Of a DNA stretch of 21,198 nt, positions 15,103 through 21,198 are shown one piece after another (the stretch's first letter is position 1; every line of letters begins with the position of its first letter). This DNA is from CAZEHO01 sp964511945 (lineage in GTDB: Bacteria > Actinomycetota > Acidimicrobiia > Spongiisociales > UBA11373), in contig CAZEHO010000041.1 of the NCBI GenBank assembly GCA_964511945.1, positions 1 through 21,198 on the forward strand, written 5' to 3'. Under the pieces are notes generated by a model. It was not told the origin of the DNA, searched no databases, and was given only the letters and a program-made list of their open reading frames with translations. The position numbers were made by a program, and so were the translations under genes.

Positions 15103-16406
15103 TGACGACGGACACTGCTGTGCAATCGTCCCTCCCGCTCGGGGTTGGGCAGCTGACCCCTCGGTGGAAGCTGTTCCTCATCGTGGTCGCGGCGCTGTTC
15201 GGCTTCGGGATCTACGCGTACGTCTACCAGCTGTCGTCGGGGTTGGGCGTGACCAACCTCCGCAACACCGGCACGATGGGCGGCGCGACCTGGGGCCTTT
15301 ACATCGTGATGGTCGAGTACTTCATCGGGGTGAGCTTCGCCGGCGTCGTGGTCGCCGCGGTCAGCCGGGTGTTCCGCATCCGTGCGCTGCGGCCGATCAC
15401 GCGTGTCGCCGAGCTCCTGACCGTGGTGTCGCTGCTCGCCGGCGTGTTGGCCGTGGTCGTCGATCTGGGGCATCCCATCAGGGGGATCGTCAACATGTTG
15501 CGATACGGCCGGCCCCAGTCGCCGTTCTTCGGAACGTTCACCTTGGTGGCGGTCGGCGTGCTGCTGATCAGCATCGCGTACCTGTACCTGGGCGGACGTC
15601 AAGACGCTGCCGTACTGGCAGCGAAGCCTTCGCGGTTGCAGAGGTTCCACAAGGCGTGGGCCGGAAGCTTCTCCGGCACGGATGCTGAGCAGGAGCGCCT
15701 CAGGCGCGCCCTGCTGTGGCTGTCGCTGGGAATCATCCCCATCGTTGTGATCGCCCTCTCTACGGAGGGCCTCGTCTTTGGGCTCCAGGTGGGGAGGCCC
15801 GGGTGGTTCGGATCGCTCCAGGGTCCGGATTTCATCGTTCTCGCTGCGGTGTCGGGCCTCGCCAATCTGGTCGTGCTGGGCGCGATCGTCCGGCGCGTGA
15901 TCCCAGGAGGGGAGGAGATCGGTCCGGCGGTCTTCCGGTGGCTGGGCTCGTTCCTGCTGGTCGCCGTCTCCGCTGCCCTCTACTTCGCGGTAGTTGAAGC
16001 CTTCACCCTCCTGTATGCCACGCCCGCGGCCGAGCGCGATCTGGCGGATGAACTGCTGGGTGGGTCCTATGCCTGGGTCTTCTGGGCCTCGCACGTAGGC
16101 ATGCTGGTGGCCTTTGCGCTGCTGGTCACGACGGCAGCCCGGAGGCGGTGGAGCATGGCGTTGGTGGTGCCCGCTGCGCTCATCGCTTCGACTTCAGCGC
16201 TGGCCGAGCGATTCCACACCGTCATCCCGTCGCAGACCCACGGGATGCTGCTGCCGTACCAGGACGGCTCCTACTTCCCCAACTGGGTCGAGTTCGCGGT
16301 GGTTGGGGGCCTGTTTGCTCTCGGGGCGCTCCTGATCGGGGTCTTCGCCAAGGCGTTCCCTCTGCTACCGCTAGCCGAAGAGAAGGAGGTGCCGGCCGAT
16401 GCGTAG
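15102..16406 (+). CDS. NrfD/PsrC-type membrane quinone-interacting subunit
   Basis: A 434-residue polytopic protein with about nine to ten predicted helices (for example residues 23-42, 64-90, 103-121, 144-163, 203-226, 243-263, 280-305, 325-345, 350-368 and 396-417). The segments WGLYIVMVEYFIGVSFAG and VVDLGHPIRGIVNMLRYGRP are typical of the NrfD/DsrP/HybB group, which exchanges electrons with menaquinone. It anchors the Mo and Fe-S subunits to the membrane. The start at 15102 is set by the TGATG junction with the ferredoxin gene and a GGAGGTGA ribosome-binding site; the frame is open further upstream but overlaps coding sequence. The stop overlaps the next gene by 8 bp. Confidence 0.93.
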   Translation: MTTDTAVQSSLPLGVGQLTPRWKLFLIVVAALFGFGIYAYVYQLSSGLGVTNLRNTGTMGGATWGLYIVMVEYFIGVSFAGVVVAAVSRVFRIRALRPITRVAELLTVVSLLAGVLAVVVDLGHPIRGIVNMLRYGRPQSPFFGTFTLVAVGVLLISIAYLYLGGRQDAAVLAAKPSRLQRFHKAWAGSFSGTDAEQERLRRALLWLSLGIIPIVVIALSTEGLVFGLQVGRPGWFGSLQGPDFIVLAAVSGLANLVVLGAIVRRVIPGGEEIGPAVFRWLGSFLLVAVSAALYFAVVEAFTLLYATPAAERDLADELLGGSYAWVFWASHVGMLVAFALLVTTAARRRWSMALVVPAALIASTSALAERFHTVIPSQTHGMLLPYQDGSYFPNWVEFAVVGGLFALGALLIGVFAKAFPLLPLAEEKEVPADA

Positions 16407-16608
16407 GATCGTCACTCTCTCGTTGCTCTGTACCGGGATCGCCGCCATGGTGGTCGGGTTCGTCACCGCGGCTCCCTGGGGTGCGGACCGCATCAGCGAC
16501 AGCGACCCCACCATGGCCTTCGCGCCGACCCTGTTCGTGGTCGGCGTGATCTTGGCAACCGCCGCTCCGGTCGTCTACGCACTGATGCCGGACCGATCGG
16601 AGGACTGA
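16399..16608 (+). CDS. Small two-helix membrane protein
   Basis: A 69-residue protein with two hydrophobic segments (about residues 4-24 and 43-63), a short polar loop and an acidic C-terminus. The start lies inside the end of the NrfD-type gene and is preceded by AGAAGGAGGTG, a strong ribosome-binding site. The tight overlap and conserved-looking topology suggest an accessory subunit of the membrane complex. I do not recognise a family. Confidence 0.75.
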   Translation: MRRIVTLSLLCTGIAAMVVGFVTAAPWGADRISDSDPTMAFAPTLFVVGVILATAAPVVYALMPDRSED

Positions 16609-17261
16609 TCTCAGACTGGGCCGGGACTGTACGGCTTCGACAGGGCCTTTACCGGCTTCTCGGGGGGGCCCTGTTGCCGCTCGATGCCGAACGCCTCGAG
16701 GTGCTTCGGGCGGGAGGGGCATACCTCGACGAGATGGAACCGCAGGCTTTCGCCTTCGGCCGAAGCTGGGACAACTTCGCAGGCGTGCTCGGCGGCGATC
16801 TCGATCTCGAGGAGCTCGGCGTCGAGTACGTTCGGCTCTTTGCCTCTGGTGTGGACGGTGCGCTCAGTCCTCCTACCGAGTCGTATTACCGCGCCCAAGC
16901 AAGAGGGGGCGCCGTGGCCGAGATCGTCGCCGACCTGCAGGCCGAGTACCGCGTGTTGGGTCTGGCGGTGACCGGCTCCGAGCCTGCAGACCACATCACC
17001 AGCGAACTCGAGGTGATGTCGGTCCTGTGCGGACGGGAGGCCGCCGCTTGGGACAACGCGGCCGAGATGGAGGCGTTGCGACAGATAAGGCTGGAGGAGG
17101 CCTTCCTGCGCCGCCACCCGGCGCAGTGGGTGCCGGCGTTCGCTCGCAAAGCTAGACGAGCCGCTCGCCATAGGTTCTACGACGCCGTTGTGGATGCGAT
17201 TCACGCACTCGTTGTGCATGATGTGGACTTCGTAGCCGCCATGCGCAAGGAGCAAACGTGA
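16605..17261 (+). CDS. TorD/DmsD-like Mo-enzyme maturation chaperone
   Basis: An all-helical protein of about 218 residues. Such chaperones bind the Tat signal of the Mo subunit and hold it until the cofactor is inserted. Family-like features are the N-terminal RQGLYRLLGGALLP, LGVEYVRLFASG, PPTESYYR, and DHITSELEVMSVLC followed by FLRRHPAQWVPAFA. The first ordinary start codon is TTG at 16674, but that would cut off the RQGLYRLLGGA helix, which is encoded in frame upstream. The frame reaches CTG at 16605, which overlaps the previous stop as CTGA, like the ATGA/GTGA junctions elsewhere in this operon. A non-ATG start at or near 16605 is therefore preferred. A conservative annotation would use 16674 (195 residues). 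Confidence 0.85.
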   Translation: MISDWAGTVRLRQGLYRLLGGALLPLDAERLEVLRAGGAYLDEMEPQAFAFGRSWDNFAGVLGGDLDLEELGVEYVRLFASGVDGALSPPTESYYRAQARGGAVAEIVADLQAEYRVLGLAVTGSEPADHITSELEVMSVLCGREAAAWDNAAEMEALRQIRLEEAFLRRHPAQWVPAFARKARRAARHRFYDAVVDAIHALVVHDVDFVAAMRKEQT

Positions 17262-18685
17262 GCGTCGCAGCCTTCGTGTGCCTTGATGGGCCCCCTGCGA
17301 CGTTGCCCGATGGTGTGATCGGTGTGGAGGAGTTGTGTCTTCGACCGAGCCAGATCGTCGACCTGTGCTCCGATCCGGCGGGTGTCGTGATGGTGCTCCA
17401 TCGCAACGCATTCGATTTGGCGGCGGTGCAGACGGCGGTCCGTTCCCTCGGTGTGGACCCGCTGGGCATGCAGGTGGTCCCGGCCGAGGCGCTCGAGGCA
17501 GATCCCGACAGAACAGAGCGGGTCCTCCGGGGGGCGGCAGCTCGCGCCGCCGCCTTTCCGGGGAGCGATCCCGAGCACGCCAAGGCGAGCCTTGCGGTGA
17601 GCCTGACCAGGCGCGGCCTGCTGAGCCTGCCGAAGCCGCACTACGTTGCCGTGCCCCTTATCGACCGGGAGTTCTGTGCGGCGGGAGACGGCTGTCGGGC
17701 TTGTGCCGCCGCTTGCCCCCGAGAGGCGTATCGGTGGACCAACGGCCGGATTCGGTTCGACAAGTCGGTGTGCGAGCCCTGCGGGATCTGCGTCACGGCT
17801 TGCCCGACCGGCGCGATCGCCAACCCGGTGATCGATCCCGCCGCGCTCGATGCAGAGATTCGGGCGTTGGTGCGCGATGCCGAGGGTCCGCTGGGGATCG
17901 TGTTCAGGTGCAGCTGGAGCGGGGCCTTCGCTGCGGCGCCCGACTGGTACGAGGTGAACGTCCCGTGCACCGGCATGATCCCCGGTAGCTGGCTGCTCGG
18001 CACCATCCTCCTCGGGGCGGGGTCGGTCGCCGTCCTCCCTTGCGGTGCCGTGGATTGCCCCCTCAACAACTCCGACCGGTCGGCAAAGGCGGTGAGGTTT
18101 GCCAGGGAGGCTCTTGGGACCGCCGGGCTCGAGCCCGAACGTGCTCGCGCCGATTGCTCCACTCCTCCGCTCGGGTCGATGACCCCGGTCACGCTTGATT
18201 CTCCCTTCGGTACCGCCGGGGCCGTGGAGGTGATGGTGGCTCTGGCCGCAACCTCTCCGGTACCCCTGGTGGGACTCGATCATGAAGCATCGCCGCTCGG
18301 GGAAGTGGTGATCGATCCTGCGGTATGCACCCTCTGCAGTCAGTGTGTGCGGGCCTGTCCCACTGGAGCGCTGGCCGTCGAAGGCGAGACTGGAGCCATC
18401 GCCATCTCCTTCGATCCGCAGTTGTGCCCGGCCTGCGACCAATGCGTTCCGATGTGCCCGGAGCGAGCCCGGGGAGCGATCGAGGTGGTGAGGCGGGCAG
18501 ATGTCGCGTCGCTGCAAGCGGGGCGGCAAGTGTTGGCGAGTGGGATTGCTGCCACGTGTGGGGTATGTGGCGGACCGGTTGCTCCCGCGCCGATGCTGGA
18601 GCGGATCGGGGCCCTGCTCGGGGAGGAGCACGGAGACGCACTCGATTATCTAGCCCGGCGCTGCCTGGACTGCCGAGGTCAGTGA
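17258..18685 (+). CDS. Polyferredoxin with MvhD/FlpD-like segment
   Basis: A 475-residue cytoplasmic iron-sulfur protein. Two ferredoxin-type clusters lie at C140/146/149/153 and C172/175/178/182, and two more at C357/360/363/367 and C390/393/396/400. Two CxxC pairs (C434/437, C469/472) could hold a fifth metal site. Between the cluster pairs, residues about 213-275 (VFRCSWSG, VNVPCTGMI, GAGSVAVLPCGAVDCPLNN) resemble MvhD/FlpD, the small subunit that passes electrons to heterodisulfide-reductase-type complexes. One Cys of its usual CxxC is Ser here. No signal peptide is seen. It overlaps the chaperone gene by GTGA. It may connect the enzyme or its maturation to cytoplasmic electron carriers; the true partner is unknown. 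Confidence 0.85.
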   Translation: MSVAAFVCLDGPPATLPDGVIGVEELCLRPSQIVDLCSDPAGVVMVLHRNAFDLAAVQTAVRSLGVDPLGMQVVPAEALEADPDRTERVLRGAAARAAAFPGSDPEHAKASLAVSLTRRGLLSLPKPHYVAVPLIDREFCAAGDGCRACAAACPREAYRWTNGRIRFDKSVCEPCGICVTACPTGAIANPVIDPAALDAEIRALVRDAEGPLGIVFRCSWSGAFAAAPDWYEVNVPCTGMIPGSWLLGTILLGAGSVAVLPCGAVDCPLNNSDRSAKAVRFAREALGTAGLEPERARADCSTPPLGSMTPVTLDSPFGTAGAVEVMVALAATSPVPLVGLDHEASPLGEVVIDPAVCTLCSQCVRACPTGALAVEGETGAIAISFDPQLCPACDQCVPMCPERARGAIEVVRRADVASLQAGRQVLASGIAATCGVCGGPVAPAPMLERIGALLGEEHGDALDYLARRCLDCRGQ

Positions 18686-18687
18686 CC

Positions 18688-19974
18688 ATGGGTCGACTAA
18701 AACCGCTCGAAGAGGCCCAACTGGAAATCCTGGGGTCGGTTCATCCTCTACCGGCCGAGCGTGTGCCTCTCGACGAGGCACGCAATCGCGTGCTCGTCGA
18801 GAGGGTGCGAGCGACGGGCGACTTGCCGGCTTTTCGGAACTCTGCGATGGACGGGTATGCCCTACGCGCGGCTGACACAGACCGGGTTCCGGTGGCGTTG
18901 CGGGTGGTCGGCACGGTGGCCGCCGGTGGGGTGTCACCGATGCCCGTCGAGCCGGGCTGTGCTGTCAAGATCATGACCGGTGGCCCCATCCCTCCGGGAG
19001 CCGATGCGGTCACGCCCGTGGAAACGACGGTCGACGATGGTCGGGGGTTCGTGACGGTGTCGGAGCGCGTGGCAGAGGGCTCGTGCATCCGGGAAGCAGG
19101 TGAAGATCTAGAAGCGGGTGCTGGTTTGCTGGAGCCGGGAACAAGGCTGTCGCCAACCGACATTGGGCTCCTGGCGGCGATCGGGGTGACGGCGCCGAGA
19201 GCCACTCGCCGCCCGCGGGTGGCAGTCCTGTCCACGGGCGATGAAGTGGTTCCAGCCGAGACCGAAGAGGTTCCGTTTGGATCGGTTCGGGACGCCAACC
19301 GTCCGATGCTGCGGGCCATGCTCGAGGATGTCGGTGCCGAGGTGGCCGATTTCGGCGTGGTGAGTGACAACCCGGCCCGGGTTCGGGATGTGCTGTGCAC
19401 CGCGGCGGCCGACGTAATCGTGACCAGCGGAGGGGTCTCCATGGGGGACATGGACGCGGTCAAACAGGCCCTGCTCGAACTCGGGTCGTTTGGATTGTGG
19501 AAGCTCGCAGTGCAGCCGGGGAAGCCCTTCGCTTTTGGCTTTCACGGCGAGACCCCTGTTTTCGGGCTCCCCGGCAACCCGGCGGCGGTCGTGGTCGCCT
19601 TCGAGCAGTTGGTCCGACCGGCGCTGCTGCACATGATGGGTTCCCGGTGTCTGTTCCGGCCCCGGACGACAGGCGTCATGGGGTCCACCGTGGACACCAA
19701 CCCCGAGAAGACGGTGTTCCTGCGGGTGATGGTGCGCGGCGAACGGCGAGTGACCCACCTCGCCGGGAGCCAGTCGTCGGGCGTGCTGTCTTCGATGGTG
19801 GCTTCCGATGCCTTCGCCGTGATTCCTCGCGGCGTCGGTTCCGTCGAGGAGGGTGAGCCGGTCACGTTGGAGATGTTCCGGGGACGCGAGTCGCTGACGG
19901 CAGAGGAGGGTATGGCCATTCCGCCACAGGCTGCGGGGACTAAGGGTGACCGTCGGTGCGAGGCGTTCGCGTAG
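18688..19974 (+). CDS. moeA: Molybdopterin molybdenumtransferase MoeA
   Basis: A 428-residue protein, within the usual MoeA length. It has FRNSAMDGYAL, the central VAVLSTGDEVV, the binding loop VTSGGVSMGDMDAVK and the domain-IV-proximal GLPGNPAAVVVAFEQ. MoeA inserts molybdate into adenylylated molybdopterin, giving active Moco. The start at ATG 18688 sits 9 nt after GAGG; GTG 18682 would overlap the previous stop as GTGA and is also possible. The frame remains open upstream to 18325, but that part is inside the polyferredoxin gene. It ends the tightly packed operon; a gap of about 150-190 bp follows. Confidence 0.96.
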   Translation: MGRLKPLEEAQLEILGSVHPLPAERVPLDEARNRVLVERVRATGDLPAFRNSAMDGYALRAADTDRVPVALRVVGTVAAGGVSPMPVEPGCAVKIMTGGPIPPGADAVTPVETTVDDGRGFVTVSERVAEGSCIREAGEDLEAGAGLLEPGTRLSPTDIGLLAAIGVTAPRATRRPRVAVLSTGDEVVPAETEEVPFGSVRDANRPMLRAMLEDVGAEVADFGVVSDNPARVRDVLCTAAADVIVTSGGVSMGDMDAVKQALLELGSFGLWKLAVQPGKPFAFGFHGETPVFGLPGNPAAVVVAFEQLVRPALLHMMGSRCLFRPRTTGVMGSTVDTNPEKTVFLRVMVRGERRVTHLAGSQSSGVLSSMVASDAFAVIPRGVGSVEEGEPVTLEMFRGRESLTAEEGMAIPPQAAGTKGDRRCEAFA

Positions 19975-20165
19975 GGACGTTGGCACGGAGCGACTGGCGG
20001 CGGTCAGCTCGGCTCTCTCCCTGGGGGGATCGAGCGGGCACATCTTCCTCTGCGGCGAGCAGAGCACGCCGCGTTGCTTGTGCCTGCGCCCCTCTGCTCG
20101 AGGGCGTCGAGCGAGACCACTGCCAGTGACTGCATTGGGGGTTCGTCATCGAGGGCAGTATCCGC

Positions 20166-20528
20166 GTGTATTACGAGGACGGTACCGAAGAGGTCGTAGG
20201 CGCCGGTGAGATCCACTACTGGCCTTTCGGCCACGCCGTTGTGGTCGAAGAAGCGGTCAGAATGGTCGAGTTCAGCCCTCACGACCAGGTGTCGCAGGTG
20301 CTCGCGCATGTCGTCGACAGGGCGGAGAGAGAAGAGCTCGTGGCCCTTCTCGACGATGAGGCGCCCGAGTTGCGCGAGGTGATGAACACCGTCAAGGACG
20401 CGACGTCCCAGGTGGAGAACGCAACAAAGGAGATCGAATCGGGTGTCACAGGACTCCTGAAGGAGGTGCCAAACTCCTCCGAACCGGCGCCGGGACCGGA
20501 GAAGCCTCGACTGGTCAGGGAGGAGTGA
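20166..20528 (+). CDS. Cupin-domain protein, N-terminus interrupted by an in-frame TGA
   Basis: A 120-residue frame from GTG 20166, with a GAGGG ribosome-binding site 10 nt upstream. The core VYYEDGTEEVVGAGEIHYWPFGHAVVV is a small beta-barrel cupin, followed by an acidic, probably coiled C-terminal extension. The cupin does not begin here. In the same frame upstream, LHWGFVIEGSIR (from 20130) and PLLEGVERDHCQ (from 20091) are recognisable, separated only by TGA at 20127-20129. In relatives I recall the sequence CQCPHWG, so the TGA stands where a Cys is expected. The gene is thus a nonsense-mutated cupin restarting at 20166, or less likely a selenoprotein. Its link to the Mo operon is unclear. 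Confidence 0.6.
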   Translation: MYYEDGTEEVVGAGEIHYWPFGHAVVVEEAVRMVEFSPHDQVSQVLAHVVDRAEREELVALLDDEAPELREVMNTVKDATSQVENATKEIESGVTGLLKEVPNSSEPAPGPEKPRLVREE

Positions 20529-20588
20529 CCAAGGGCTGAAACCTCGGCTCCCGCCCTTCGGTGGAAGCCGCGAACCTGAGGAGAGAGA

Positions 20589-20780
20589 ATGCACCCGTTC
20601 ATACTGGCTGTGTTGGGCACGACCGAGATTCTGGTAATCGTCGGAGTCGTTCTGCTGTTCTTTGGGGCGAAGAAGCTCCCCGACCTTGCTCGGTCCATCG
20701 GGACCTCCGCCAAGGAGCTGCGCAAAGGGATGCAAGAGGACGACGACGACGACCTAGGTTCGGCAGCCGAGAGGGAGTGA
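20589..20780 (+). CDS. tatA: Twin-arginine translocase subunit TatA/E
   Basis: A 63-residue protein with the full TatA plan: a short N-terminal helix (ILAVLGTTEILVIVGVVLLF), the hinge FGAKKLPDLARSIG, the amphipathic helix SAKELRKGMQ and the acidic tail EDDDDD. The ATG has a GAGGAGAG ribosome-binding site about 7 nt upstream. In contrast to the degenerate copy at 7956, all key residues (hinge FG, KKLPDLARS) are kept. It stands just before a tatC start, so tatA-tatC were once adjacent, and it fits the need to export the Tat-tagged Mo enzyme. Confidence 0.93.
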   Translation: MHPFILAVLGTTEILVIVGVVLLFFGAKKLPDLARSIGTSAKELRKGMQEDDDDDLGSAAERE

Positions 20781-20820
20781 CCAACTCGGCGGCCAGGCAG
20801 ACGGAATGCAACTCGTGAAT

Positions 20821-20837
20821 GCCGACCCGAGGTCGGC
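20821..20837. other. Perfect 7-bp hairpin between tatA and the tatC remnant
   Basis: GCCGACC-CGA-GGTCGGC is a perfect inverted repeat with a 3-base loop, 40 bp after the tatA stop. No T-run follows, so it is not a classical terminator. It could end or stabilise the tatA mRNA. The rest of 20781-20900 shows no feature. Confidence 0.4.
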
Positions 20838-20900
20838 CGGGGTCGATGGTCTCTGTCTATTCCCGCCGGGTTGCCCATCTGTTTGGGAGCAGTGGCCCAC

Positions 20901-21050
20901 GTGACCTCCGTGCCGCTCATCGACCATCTCAACGAGCTGAGATCCCGCGTTCTGAAGACCGGTCTCGCCATCGTCCTGGGGTCCGGGTACCTAACTCAGT
21001 TCCCCGACCAGGCACTTCGAGGTGCGAAAGCCGTCCCATCAGGACCATGA
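20901..21050 (+). pseudogene. tatC: tatC remnant, cut off at a repeat boundary
   Basis: From GTG 20901 the frame reads VTSVPLIDHLNELRSRVLKT then GLAIVLGSG, the start of TatC (cytoplasmic N-terminus with the conserved HLxELRxR, then the first membrane helix). TatC normally has about 240-300 residues and six helices. Here the match ends in the middle of helix 1 at about base 20984, where the 70-bp repeat copy B begins. The frame then runs through the repeat (YLTQFPDQALRGAKAVPSGP) to a TGA at 21048-21050. The rest of tatC is not in the window. An intact TatC must be encoded elsewhere if the Mo enzyme is exported. Confidence 0.8.
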
Positions 21051-21053
21051 AGA
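20985..21053. repeat. Dispersed 70-bp direct repeat, copy B
   Basis: Starts GGGTACCTA and shares the exact core GACCAGGCACTTCGAGGTG with copy A at 2859-2928, in the same orientation. Its left edge coincides with the point where tatC homology stops, marking it as the end of an inserted or recombined segment. After TGAAG at 21049-21053 the two copies diverge. Confidence 0.8.
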
Positions 21054-21198
21054 GAGGCCCCCGTCTCTGCCCTGGATTGCCTGTCGACGGTCTGTCCACA
21101 CGACAACGAGAAACCTTGAGAAACGACCGGAGGCAGCGATCACTCAGAATCGACCCCGTGACCAGGGATTCCGCGTCGATCACCCCTGCTACCAGGGG
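21054..21198. other. Unassigned right end with a terminal hairpin
   Basis: No gene is recognised. The last bases, CCCCTG-CTAC-CAGGGG (21183-21198), form a perfect 6-bp inverted repeat that may continue past the window edge. If repeat copy B marks the end of a mobile element, this stretch would be its interior, but too little is visible to say. Confidence 0.35.

Noticed and set aside
15063..16094. 343-codon minus-strand open frame over the NrfD-type gene
   Set aside because: Polar, His/Arg/Gln-rich antisense of a membrane protein; shadow frame.
1..21198. CRISPR array
   Set aside because: No series of regularly spaced short repeats was seen; the only clear dispersed repeat has two copies 18 kb apart.

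Overview
The window is high-GC DNA of actinobacterial type. Signs of this are dense coding, many GTG/TTG starts, ATGA/GTGA stop-start overlaps, an apparently leaderless transcript and sec/lipoprotein-type secreted proteins. The exact class cannot be fixed from sequence alone. No rRNA, tRNA or CRISPR array was found. The two ends of the window are cut through: a thioredoxin-like gene enters from the left, and a broken tatC lies near the right end.

Left part (1-6000, minus strand after the first gene). A small two-component operon encodes a secreted protein, an OmpR-type regulator and a histidine kinase. The kinase sensor loop is packed with methionines, which suggests Cu(I)/Ag(I) sensing. Next come a 70-bp repeat (copy A) and a roughly 1000-residue membrane-anchored beta-propeller protein.

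Junction (6000-7030). This stretch holds a degraded tyrosine-recombinase (integrase) relic and otherwise unassigned DNA, then a good promoter directly before mobB.

Respiratory island (7030-20780, plus strand). This looks like a nearly self-contained kit for one exported molybdenum enzyme. mobB, a mobA stub and moeA relate to the cofactor. A TatA-like protein, a carboxymuconolactone-decarboxylase-family protein, a PhnD-like lipoprotein, a HisKA_3 histidine kinase and a NarL-type regulator form an overlapping operon. Two similar 7-2-7 inverted repeats lie just after the regulator gene, upstream of the enzyme operon. That operon encodes a Tat-exported molybdopterin oxidoreductase, a four-cluster ferredoxin subunit, an NrfD/PsrC-type membrane subunit, a small two-helix membrane protein, a TorD-like chaperone, a polyferredoxin with an MvhD/FlpD-like segment, and MoeA. 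A cupin and a TatA follow. By analogy with AioX/ArxX and TtrS systems, the PhnD-like protein probably detects an oxyanion and switches on the enzyme. The actual substrate cannot be read from the sequence.

Right end (20780-21198). The start of tatC is cut off after about 28 codons, exactly where a second copy (B) of the 70-bp repeat begins. The two copies are in the same orientation and about 18.1 kb apart, bracketing the propeller gene, the integrase relic and the respiratory island. With the mobA stub and an in-frame TGA in the cupin gene, the locus shows several scars of insertion or decay around an otherwise intact enzyme operon.
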